The notes under the pieces are model-generated. The model worked only from the letters and a program-made list of their open reading frames with translations. It did no database searches and had not been told where the DNA came from. From Bicyclus anynana (Eukaryota > Arthropoda > Insecta > Lepidoptera > Nymphalidae), in assembly GCF_947172395.1 (NCBI RefSeq), contig NC_069110.1, forward strand, positions 6,578,127-6,642,126: a stretch of 64,000 nt of DNA, in the 5' to 3' direction. Position numbers and translations under genes: made by a program. Below are positions 55,125-64,000 of the stretch, one piece after another. How positions within the stretch are numbered: the stretch's first letter is position 1; every line of letters starts with the position of its first letter.

Positions 55125-58100
55125 CTGAAAAGTACGTATAGAGCAACTTTGTATGTCTTCAGAACAACGCTAAAATTAATTGAAAAGGGAACCCATAAAA
55201 GCGACGACTTTCAATACGTTATAGCTTGGCAAATTCGTTCGTAACACTCCCGATGGTCCGCGCGGGCCGGGAGGGGGCTAGCAATGCCCCGCGCGGACGC
55301 CTACACACCCGCGCAGTCCTTTTCCCTCGTAGTCCGCATATCACGGGAATGTCCTCAACGAACTTGCCAAGCTATATATATACGTCTAACATTCACATTA
55401 ACTACGATATTGTATAAAGAATAAAAAATGTTTTTTTTTGTATGTGTCAGATAATGTTCGCTCACCTGGACTATTTTAGTCATCTCCTGGATGTCAATGA
55501 CACCGTTCCCATCAACGTCGTACATTCGAAAAGCCCATTTTAGCTTTTCTTCAGGGGTGCCGCTAGAGGTCACGTGAATAGCTTGGAGGAACTCCTAAAA
55601 CAAAATGTTTATTTCGATACACGCTAACATCCCAGTACAATTGATAAAGAAACTTTTAATATCATGTTTATGTTGAAATAATGATAGATATTATTAGTAA
55701 ATAACAATTGTATTCTATCCTAGAATATGGCCTCGCAGCGTTTGCATAGACAATATTTGTTTGAACACTTCGCAATAGCATCCGCAAATAATATTATTAA
55801 AACAACAGCATACAAACATTCGCATAGATCGCAAATAGTATGGTTTAATAATTTCTTTTCAGGCGCATAGTGTTACCTTGAAGTCTATGTATCCGTTTTT
55901 GTCCATGTCGAATGTTCTGAACACATGGTCACAAAATTCGACCGCATTACCAGATGGGAAGAACATCTTGTACATGTCGACGAATTTCGCCGGCGTCAGC
56001 CTACCATTCGGGCAGTCTTGCTGTGAACACATAAAATAAATACAGTTACATAAACCATCTTCAACCTGATCTTTATTACAACACATTTTATTCAAATAAA
56101 GGAGATGCCTCATCGCCTCACTGTATGCTACACCTTCGTTTCTATAATTCTCGACGTTGCAGTACATGAGGATGACGCACGTACCCTGTGAATCTCAGCA
56201 ATAGATCGAAACAAGTGAAACACTGTCCATCGTAGCAACAGAGCTCCGTTGAAACGTCACTACGATGACGCAACGCTTTAATGTGGCATCTCATTTAAAA
56301 TATTTGGAAAACGACGCAGTGCTGAAACGTCGCAACCTAACGCTACGGCGCTAATGGGATATACCCCTTAACCATCTCATCACCACCACCAGGTAAAACC
56401 GCATCGTACGCATCGAATCAAACGGATTTTAATATTCTTTGTATAGAAAGTCATACAAGTGCGTCCACTGATCCGCATTGTACGGATAGCACCGAACGGA
56501 TTTTTTGTACCGTAAAATTAAAAATTAGTTTGATGCGATGCGTCTGATATGTACAATACGGATAAGTGGACTCCTACCATAAGGGAGTGAGCATTTTATG
56601 GTGACATTTCAGAACATTACATAAAACTGAAATAAGGCGTAAATCCCACCTACGACAGCCGACGGCGACGTGACTTGTCTATTACATGACTCACGACAAT
56701 TTTATGCAGCGTCAGTATGGTGTGATATAGATATAGAGCGCTGGGGTGGGCAAGACGGTGGCAACTAAATAAATGTTTTACGTTTGTTAAACGATACTAT
56801 AATATGCAGAAGTTCTATATGTAAATATTGTTATGTATTGAAACTTGTTGTGTCTATAAAGAGTAATCTAGAATCGCCTCAAATATGATTAGACATAAAG
56901 GTAGCCTTCCGTTTGGTGACCACGACGCGCGACCGGGACCTGCGAACGCGCGACCCACTGCTTACTATGAATTTATATGGAGTACTAAACAGAAGTGGTC
57001 GCGCGACGCGGTCTCGGTCTTTGTTTAGTGCTCCATATAAATTCATATTAAGCAGTGAGTCGCGCAACCCTGTCGCGGTCGCCAAGAACGGAAGGGTACC
57101 TAAAGGACTAGATCACACCCAAATTCACGAACAAAATTGTCTATTATTTTTTGAGGAAAACAAGCTTAGGCATAATAATACTAAACTAAACTTAGGTATA
57201 ATAAAACTAAACAAGAAGTACTTTACAGTTTTTCACACCATTCAACCACACAAAAAGGTATTTTTACTCTTTAATCGACGAAAACGATTGCAAGTTTTTC
57301 TACAGAGACAATTTTTTTATAATATCGTATACTTTGACAGAAAAGTAACGTTTAGCGAGACAGGTCCTTATGTAATTAGTCTGAGACTGGTAATGATTAT
57401 AACCATTTTACCTAAAAGCATCATGAGGTTTCAGATTCAAAATCGGAGCTTATATAGATACTTAGCTACAAACGTTTTATTAAACGCAAGCTAATAGAAA
57501 AGTATTATAGTGTTAATCTATACTAATATTATAAAGAGGTAAAGTTTGTAAGTTTGTAACATTCTTTGAAAGGGGTAATCTTCGGAACTACTGGTCCGAT
57601 TTTAAAAATTCTTTCACCAGTGGAATGTTACGTTATCGGGGAGTTTTTATATTGGTATCATATATATTAGCAGAGTTATCACAGTTTTTGTCATACAGGT
57701 CGGAGCGAAACTCCCTCATAAACAAACGTAGTTCCCGTTTCCGTGTAAATAAGAGGATCGAACATAGCCTATGACACTCGCAAATAACGTAGCTAAAAAA
57801 AGAAAAAAATAAAAGCGTTGGTAAAAGAATTTCACAAATCGGTTCAGTAGATCCAGAGATTACCCCCTACAACCACACACTTTGCCTCTTTATAATACTA
57901 GCATAGAAGTCCCTATTTCCCTAGGTCATCGCACCACGCTCAAAGGGCTGGACCGATTTTGCTAAGGGTAGGGATAGGGTAGGGGTAGGGTAGGGGTATG
58001 GTAGGGTAGGAGTAGGGTAGAGGTAAAGCAGGGGTAGGATAGGATTAGGGGCAGGGTAGAGTAGGGTAGGATTGGATAGGTTTAGGTTGGTGGTAAGTTA

Positions 58101-59533
58101 GGGGTTATGGAACAAGTGCACATAAGTGAAAGCGAACCTTGACCGGGTCCGCTATTGAATATAATATTTTGAAATAGGGGTTGAAAGTTGACATCGATTT
58201 TTATGCGGACGAAGTCGCGGGCGTCCGCTGGCCTATCATAAAAACAAAAATTCCACCCCTTAGTATTTCACAAGATCCCAACATAACACCTGAAACCTAC
58301 CAATTCTTTTCAATTTCAATTCAATTAAAAAATAAACAACACTCAACAAAGTTACAACACAATTGCAAAAAGTTTCGAGAGGAAGCCAAAAAAATCGTGT
58401 TTTCAAAAAAAGGGGAAAAACTTCGCAATAATTGCCATGAACCTTTGTGAATTGTTCACGTGAATTCAAACTTTGCGTAAGATTGAAAGAAAACATATAA
58501 CATTTAAAGTAACTCTTGAAACTGAAATGAAAATAAAATAATATAAAATATACAAACAATAAACAAGGAAGAAACAATAATAAACAGAGAGAAAAGTTTG
58601 TGCTATTGTAGGAGGTAAGGGTTGAATTTTAAAATCACATAATATTTCGTATTTTATTATGATTTAGAACTGTAGGTAACTCTAAAAATTAAGGACTTTC
58701 CATACAAACTTTCAACCTCTATTTCACCCCCATCTACATTTATTTTAGGCCCAAAAAGTACCCTATGTTTTGCTCCAAGGTCCCTTTTACCATTATAACA
58801 AAATTCATCTTTATAGGTCCGTTTAGCCGTGAAAAGATAACAGACAGACAGATAGACAGACAAACTTACTTTCGCATTTATATCTCGGAACAAGTCGTAA
58901 ATTTAATTTTAAGTTTTCGACTAATTATTATCACCATTATCTTATAATATTCTGACGTTTATATAATCTGACGTTTCTAAAGTGCTTTTCAACTAAGCCT
59001 AATTGTAATATATGAATATTGACTATTCACAAACTAAACGTGGATGCGTAAAGTACGATGTACGCCAAGCATCAGTGAATTCAAACATGTAGGTATGTGA
59101 TTATGACTTAGCCCTATTTATAGTGAGTGTTAGCACTGAGCTTAATTTGTTGCAAGACGGTTTAATTTGTTGCGACTGAACTGTTATAGCATTTCATGAA
59201 GGAATCAGACTTAAGCTAGACTTAGTAGTTAGTAGTTAGAGTATCTAGTTTAATAGAGACGGTAAAGTCACCGGATTAATCAGCACAAGGTTCTGATTCG
59301 ACTATATTGGTTTTACCCACTCCTAATACAGTCTTTTCAGACTAGTTGGGAGGAAATGGGGATATTGGTCATATTAAAATATATGGCAAATATTCTTAAA
59401 AAAAATATATATATATGTGTACCTTGAATCCCTTGTACCACTCCTTGATAGTGGTCTCGTCATACGAGGTATGAGTCTTGAGGAAGTCCATGTCCTCCTT
59501 GGTGAGCTTGTCTTTACTGAAGAAACAACCCAT
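54948..59533 (-). CDS. Neuronal calcium sensor, Drosophila CG7646-like (4 coding exons)
   Basis: Complete minus-strand gene. Exons are 59423-59533, 55877-56020, 55466-55594 and 54948-55124; they total 561 bp and give 186 residues, with all junctions phase 0 and GT/AG bordered. The N terminus is MGCFFSKD: Gly-2 can be myristoylated and Cys-3 could be palmitoylated. EF1 is degenerate (QDCPNG); EF2 (75-86), EF3 (111-122) and EF4 (158-169) have full Ca2+ ligand sets. The C terminus is ELSKMLAP. From memory it matches the insect NCS protein encoded by fly CG7646. A membrane-linked Ca2+ sensor role in neurons is inferred from the family. The start codon sits just after a TTTGTTACAG acceptor, so a non-coding 5' exon lies above 59540. 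Intron 1 (3.4 kb) is full of mobile elements. It lies head-to-tail with Nca. Confidence 0.95.
55220..55376. mobile_element. MITE family G, 157 bp, inside intron 3 of the CG7646-like gene
   Basis: TATAGCTTGGCAAATTCGTT at the left, 'AACGAACTTGCCAAGCTATA' at the right, GC-rich centre (CCGCGCGGGCCGGGAGGGGG). The intron is only 341 bp, so the MITE makes up nearly half of it. It matches 5418-5571. Confidence 0.85.
55466..55594 (-). CDS. CG7646-like NCS coding exon 3 (EF3)
   Basis: Encodes residues 86-128, EFLQAIHVTSSG through EMTKIVQ, with the EF3 loop DVDGNGVIDIQE. Borders are TGTTTTAG and GTGAGCGA. Confidence 0.94.
55877..56020 (-). CDS. CG7646-like NCS coding exon 2 (EF1 remnant and EF2)
   Basis: Encodes residues 38-85, starting QDCPNGRLTP and ending in the EF2 loop at YIDFK. 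Borders are GTTCACAG and GTAACACT. The EF2 loop is split by the following intron before its last ligand, Glu86. Confidence 0.94.
56390..56590. mobile_element. Relative of foldback family F, in intron 1
   Basis: 'AAACCGCATCGTACGCATCG', 'CATACAAGTGCGTCCACTGA', 'TCCGCATTGTACGGATAGC' and 'GTACCGTAAAATTAAAAATT' match the centre of 4799-5303 in inverse orientation. Confidence 0.65.
56905..57096. mobile_element. Foldback MITE with CG-rich arms, in intron 1
   Basis: Left 'CCCACTGCTTACTATGAATT' and 'TATATGGAGTACTAAACAGA' pair with right 'GTTTAGTGCTCCATATAAAT' and 'TCATATTAAGCAGTGAGTCG'; outer arms contain GCGACCGGGACC and GTCGCGGTCGC. Arms are about 85 bp with a spacer of about 20 bp. Confidence 0.85.
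57520..57905. mobile_element. Family C elements, one or two copies, in intron 1
   Basis: Starts 'ATACTAATATTATAAAGAGG', then 'GGAACTACTGGTCCGATTTT'. The right side has 'CAAATCGGTTCAGTAGATCC', 'AGAGATTACCCCCTACAAC' and TTTATAATACTAGCATAG, that is, inverted family C ends facing each other. Confidence 0.65.
57940..58230. mobile_element. G-rich minisatellite element, in intron 1
   Basis: 'GCTGGACCGATTTTGCTAAG' precedes TAGGG/TAGGGG repeats (57962-58085); 'AAGCGAACCTTGACCGGGTC' and CGCTA follow. It is the same composite as 13670-14380 in inverse orientation, with a more decayed array. 'CGGACGAAGTCGCGGGCGTC' at 58206 is a family C end. Confidence 0.7.
58960..59020 (+). mobile_element. Family E LINE tail scrap
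   Basis: 'CTGACGTTTCTAAAGTGCTT' and 'CAACTAAGCCTAATTGTAAT'. Confidence 0.55.
59423..59533 (-). CDS. CG7646-like NCS coding exon 1
   Basis: Encodes residues 1-37, MGCFFSKD through EWYKGFK, and ends before GTACACAT. The acceptor AG is at 59539-59540, five bases upstream of the ATG, so the start codon is near the beginning of an internal exon. Confidence 0.93.
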
Positions 59534-59640
59534 TTTTTCTGTAACAAAGAAACGTTGCCTTTTAAAACTATATTATCATTATCAGCCTATTATAGTATTA
59601 CAGGGCTAGGCCTTATAGAGTATGGAGCTCAGACCCACTA

Positions 59641-59876
59641 GGCTACCTGGTTGGTGGGAGGCCTCGGACGTGACGAATTACCAGTGGTAACTTACCACCC
59701 TATCGGCAAAGACGTACAGCCAAATTTTGCGTTACGATACGATGTCGTGTAGAAACCGAAATGGGTCCGTTTTCATCCTCCTCCTAATAGATTAGCCCGC
59801 TTCCATCTTAGTTTGCATCATCACTCACGATCAGGTGAGATTGTAGTCAAAGGCTAACTTATAAGCGTTAAAGACA
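59641..59876 (+). mobile_element. SINE-B, 5'-truncated, upstream of the CG7646-like start
   Basis: 'GACGTACAGCCAAATTTTGC', 'GATACGATGTCGTGTAGAAA', 'CTCCTCCTAATAGATTAGCC' and 'AGTCAAAGGCTAACTTATAA'. It starts about 110 bp upstream of the first coding exon. Confidence 0.8.
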
Positions 59877-60714
59877 CTGCTCCAATGCAGGTTGGCGGAA
59901 TAAGAGTGATAATGTTAAAGTCATTAACGACCTCTGTCAGATATTAGGGACAATGTCCAGGATCGACTCTGGGATTATATTTTTCACCGAAAATTAATTA
60001 AAAATATTCAAAGAACACGTGCTCTAACATTAATATTATCGGAGTAAAAATTTTCATTTTGTAAACAGATCTTAAAACGTGTCCTTATAATTATGACGTA
60101 GCCAAACTTTAAAATTTTAAAATGCAAGGTAAAGGCGTGTATTACATGGATAGTCAGAGTTATTTCAATTACTTTGTATGAAAACATAAAAAGTTTATAT
60201 TTTTTTTTCCCTTTTTTAAAAATATTAGTTATGAAGCTCGGCTCCTATAAATGGACTCGTCACATTGAAGTTTAGGGAAAATATTCCCGAGCACATTGTA
60301 TAGCCCGACCAGAAGGGCCTCGTGAACCAAAACAACATATGCTAACTAATGCACCAATGAGAATTACAGAGTGAAATAAAGGCCAACTTTTCAACTTTAA
60401 AGAAATTTCAGTGTAACATAAAGGTACAATAGAAAGTAACATAATAGAGGTAACACAATGCAATGTCTGAAATTTGACGGTAACTGTAGCGAAACGATAA
60501 GCTAGATAGAAAAACCTAGGTTCAATTTCAGACCAACTAATTTTGGATTTTTTTAATATCTTATTTGCTTTAGGTAATGAAAAGCAATCTTATAGTTGTC
60601 CAATCAAACCATATAGCCAAGTTATTAAGACTTTAATAAGAGATTAATAAAAACGATTATAGTAGTAAATAAAGTATACGAATACGTAGTTGCTATTTTT
60701 GCTGATTGTCAAAA

Positions 60715-60880
60715 TGAAGATTCTACCACCGGTTCGGAAGGCAGATTCTGCTGAAAAGAAACCGGTAAAAAACTCAACAGTTGCTCTTTTAAAAAAAAAC
60801 CATACAATATAACAATTTACAATTGATGACAACATTACAATTTCTTATAGTTTTACTTCAAGTGTGAAAGGTGGTAGTGG
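60715..60880 (-). mobile_element. Family E LINE tail, inverted
   Basis: 'GATTCTACCACCGGTTCGGA', 'AAACTCAACAGTTGCTCTTT' and 'AATTTCTTATAGTTTTACTT', matching 25620-25780 with more changes. Confidence 0.75.
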
Positions 60881-61798
60881 AAGTATTGCAGCTTTATAAT
60901 AATAGTATAGATTTTATTTATGTCATGTATTTTTTATAAAGGTTTATCTATATTAAATAATTGAAATAAAATGAATATATGAATAAAGTTTCCAAAGGTG
61001 GCTTACATACATAAAAGCTATAGCTTTACGTACATAAAAGTGTTACCTTTTAGTTGGTGCCAGCCGCTTATAATAATGGAAAAGAAAAGTAGGTGACTAG
61101 ACAGAGGCCTGTCATGCAGACCTGACGTCTATATCGCGTGTGGTAAATAGTAGCCTCATTAAGGAGAATGACGTAAATGCCATTCTTTCACTTACTCCTT
61201 ATGATATCTAACAGAAATGATATAGTACTTAAATCCGGTAAACTGAATCCAATTTTATAAAATGGCACGTCAAATCCACTTAAACGTAGACAAGTCCTAT
61301 TAAAGTATTTATGGCTGCGTACCCATTGGATTCGTTTCGTACATTTATAATGACGGATAATAATGCTGAGTCAGCTATTATTGTTCCGATAGTCGTTTGA
61401 ATGAATGGGCTTATAGCGAAAAGCTTTAAACTTAAGAAGCTTTCGTTTGACTGTTGTATCAAGGCTAGGATACAGAAGGCAGCCATCGATCCGAAGCATT
61501 GTGAGACGGCCCATATTGTGAAGAGGTTCCTCGCTCCTCACTCTGAAGCCCTGACCGCTAGCTGCTTGACATTCAAAATCCCCGAATAGGCAGGAATGGA
61601 TTTTTTTAATATTCTTTATTCAAAAAGCATTGTTCAAAAAATGTTTAAATCTGTGAATAAATATGAGATAATAAAAATATCATCACGTGATGCTTGCCTA
61701 TTAACAAAAGAACTAAGTCAGATAGCTATTAACTTATTATTCAACTTTCTTCTTTTTTTAAAATAAACTTTAACTTAAAAAATATATACCTATACTTA

Positions 61799-61800
<2 letters not shown>

Positions 61801-61869
<69 letters not shown>
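61801..61869. repeat. (AT)n microsatellite
   Basis: About 30 uninterrupted AT units followed by TTATATATAG. Confidence 0.95.
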
Positions 61870-62359
61870 GACAACTATATACTATACTATATACTATAGA
61901 CTACTAATATTTTTATCTAAAATATTATTAGTCTACCTTACCGATATATCATACCTTTCATTAAGAAAAAGCACATTTCCCAAAGATCTAAAATCAAGTT
62001 TCAATTGGTCATCCTAAATAAAATTGATTGACAAAATCTCCATTAACGCATGCAAATGCTGAAGTAGGTATTTTTATGTACATAAATAAAAAAAATATGA
62101 ATTTTGTATGTTTGTCATCTACTTCCCTAGCACACATCCTCTCACGTCTCTACCTGATAAAAAAGACAAACCAAGTGAGAACCTCTTCTTCTACGGTTAA
62201 TAAATTTATGAAAATAAAGGTGATCGATATCACTGTTCGAAGACTTTTGTCTCCAGGCACTGAGAAATTTTGATGTTGAAGATTTCGCAGAGTTTCCTGA
62301 ACGCTGCCCGTGCTGGATTCGGCGGTTCACCTTGATACCGTGAGTCTCAAGGTGACAGT

Positions 62360-62417
62360 CACAAGAGGCTTATGTCCAGCAGTGGACGTCCAACGGCTGT
62401 TAATGATGATGATGATG
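62360..62417 (+). mobile_element. RTE LINE 3' tail
   Basis: 'AGAGGCTTATGTCCAGCAGT', 'GGACGTCCAACGGCTGTTAA' and (TGA)n. Upstream bases 62285-62360 may be part of it but are too diverged to be sure. Confidence 0.8.
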
Positions 62418-62883
62418 ATTATGATAGATATACAGATAGGATATATATCATCCTTAGCTGCACGGCTTAGAACAGCTTATTAAACCAGCTCCATAAAAAA
62501 TATTATTGCTCTCTAGTGAAGCAACTTCAAAGGCATACGATGCTCGCCAGTATGAATCACGTGAAGACAAAAAGACATAGACGACCAATAGCGTCCGATC
62601 TGGAAATATCGCGCTGTTTTTTGTCAAATTCACCAAAGCCAGCGTCATCAAAATAGGAACAAAGAATTGGTATGTGCAAAGGGAAACGCTCGACGGATCA
62701 GGTATTTTAGTATTTATTTCGGTATCCAGCACAGACATCGAAGGTATTTCATGTGACAATGGATTGCGAAAGCTTAGGGCGTGGAAATGTCACGGACTCA
62801 ACGCCGATAAAGATAAAGGGAGGCGCGCGCCCTCGCGACCCTCTCCAGGGGGCACCAGTGGTGTTTTCCAATAAGTACTCTTA

Positions 62884-63113
62884 GCCCCCATTCGCACGAG
62901 AGTTTTTTTTTACTGGACGTTAAAAAGGCGTTCAAATACAACAAATGCATTCCCATAAGTATATGTTCACACGACAGTATGCTTAAAACACGACGCTTTT
63001 ACGAGCAGCGTTGCATTTTCAATTTTAGGCGTTGGAAATAGATATTCATTTAACTACACTAAATTTGAACGCTTTTTAACGTCCGTTACAAAAACTCTCG
63101 TGCGAATGGGGGC
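62884..63113. mobile_element. PIF/Harbinger-like MITE, 230 bp, TTA target duplication
   Basis: GCCCCCATTCGCACGAGAG at the left pairs perfectly with CTCTCGTGCGAATGGGGGC at the right, and inner 'GGACGTTAAAAAGGCGTTCA' pairs with 'TTGAACGCTTTTTAACGTCC', giving arms of about 50 bp. TTA lies at 62881-62883 and 63114-63116. Confidence 0.88.
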
Positions 63114-63251
63114 TTAAGTCTTAACCCAAAAACGCTACACCTTAAAATTTTCATACGTGATTTTTTCCATAAATTTTCGCGATTATCATTTAAACACTGC
63201 ACGTTAAAATCGTTAAGCAGATCACGTGGCTTTAAAAAATAAAAAACACTA

Positions 63252-63450
63252 GCAGACGTCCCGCGGTTTCTCCCCGCATAGTTGCTTTTCCGTGAGAAAA
63301 CGGAGATAAAATATAGTCTGACACTCACAAATAACGTGGCTTTCTGGATTTTAAAATACTTCTACGACTAGAATATTTTCAAATCGGTTCAGAGATCCGG
63401 AGATTACAACACCAGAAATTTTACCACTTTATAATATTAATATTGATAGC
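63252..63450 (-). mobile_element. Family C element
   Basis: Begins ACTAGCAGACGTCCCGCGGT, then 'CACAAATAACGTGGCTTTCT' and 'CAAATCGGTTCAGAGATCCG', ending TTTATAATATTAATATTGAT. Confidence 0.7.
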
Positions 63451-63824
63451 ACATATATAGATTGACGTTATACGATACTATTATATGTATACATATTATA
63501 AAACGAAGTCCTCCTGCCGAGTCTGCCTGCTCGCGATAATTTTTATGCAGTTTTCATCAACATCAGATTGATTCATGAGAAAGATTTCAGGATATTTTGT
63601 GTAAATTGATTGAAATAAGGCGATAATTGATAGAGAAGTCTTAAAAGTCAAGCGGCCGGGGAGCGCTCACACACACGCTACCTTATCTCCAAGAGATCTA
63701 ACAAAAACATGAATTGGTGAAATATTCCTCTTTGATCTACAAAATAGTTCGAAATTACAAATCTAAGGTGTATAAGGATAACTTACTATATCCAATTTAT
63801 CTTCTAAATGGTAACCTAACCGTA

Positions 63825-64000
63825 TGAGCCGTGATAGCCCAGTTGATATGATCTCTGCCTCCGATTCTGTAGGGTGTGGGTTTCAATTTAGTTTTCTATT
63901 AAAGTTTACTATTAATTTTCCTAATTCTGTGCGTGTTTGAAGTCTGCCAATCCGCATTGGGCCAGCGTGGTGGACTATTGACCTAACCCTCCTCATTCTA
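63825..64000 (+). mobile_element. SINE-A, running off the window end
   Basis: 'GAGCCGTGATAGCCCAGTTG' head, damaged box B (GGGTTTCAATTTAG), 'AAGTCTGCCAATCCGCATTG' and 'GGGCCAGCGTGGTGGACTAT'. The 3' tail lies beyond base 64000. Confidence 0.85.

Larger units (their letters stand above)
59880..62280. other. Upstream region of the CG7646-like gene, no coding exon seen
   Basis: It should hold introns or a non-coding 5' exon of the gene, but I cannot locate one. It contains a family E tail (60715-60880) and (AT)n (61801-61869). A less AT-rich block at 61400-61600 has open frames on both strands and no recognised domain. Confidence 0.4.

Noticed and set aside
56913..57494. Longest open frame in the window (193 codons, + strand)
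   Set aside because: Its first third is the CG-rich foldback repeat and the rest is AT-rich with no domain; it lies antisense in an intron of the CG7646-like gene.
59417..59641. 74-codon frame on the + strand
   Set aside because: Antisense shadow of the first coding exon of the CG7646-like gene.
61280..61600. Possible small gene on either strand
   Set aside because: Open frames of 62 and 68 codons overlap on opposite strands with no recognised domain or splice structure; likely old repeat DNA.

Overview
This is a piece of an AT-rich, repeat-dense nuclear genome of an insect, almost certainly a moth or butterfly. The evidence is a set of interspersed repeats I recognise as lepidopteran in style: a tRNA-derived SINE ending in (TGA)n, RTE-type LINE 3' ends with the same tail, and short elements that begin 'CTAATATTATAAA' and end 'GCGTCCGCTAGT'. 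There are also two intact intron-containing genes whose proteins match insect neuronal calcium sensors.

Two host genes can be reconstructed completely, both on the minus strand. The first is Neurocalcin (Nca; 5 coding exons, 43177-46087, 190 residues). The second lies about 9 kb upstream and is another neuronal calcium sensor of the Drosophila CG7646 type (4 coding exons, 54948-59533, 186 residues). Both have an N-terminal Gly-2 myristoylation signal, a degenerate EF-hand 1 and three canonical EF-hands, so both should be Ca2+-myristoyl-switch proteins acting at neuronal membranes. They share one intron position, between EF3 and EF4. Every junction has GT/AG borders and joins in frame.

The left part (1 to about 29 kb) contains no convincing host gene. 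It is a graveyard of mobile elements: SINEs of at least two families, RTE and other LINE fragments, foldback elements, TIR-bounded MITEs, one solo-LTR-like pair, an 11-bp telomere-like minisatellite inside a mobile element, and nested insertions.

From about 29 to 40.7 kb the sequence is AT-rich and has very few recognisable repeats. It holds two MITEs, one LINE tail and one decayed tandem array of about 190 bp. It lies downstream of Nca and could hold a long neuronal 3' UTR, which cannot be shown from sequence alone. A similar repeat-poor stretch (49-54.9 kb) lies downstream of the second gene.

Between the genes sit an RTE reverse-transcriptase fragment (46.8-47.4 kb) and an unusual 780-bp element (48.2-49.0 kb) with long terminal inverted repeats that carries the zinc-knuckle/endonuclease end of an R2/Dong-like LINE. 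Downstream of Nca (40.7-41.7 kb) is a 1-kb TIR element with internal tandem repeats and a short acidic reading frame.

I see no CRISPR array, operon, viral gene or clearly new enzymatic system. The most unusual observations concern element structure and the paired calcium-sensor genes.
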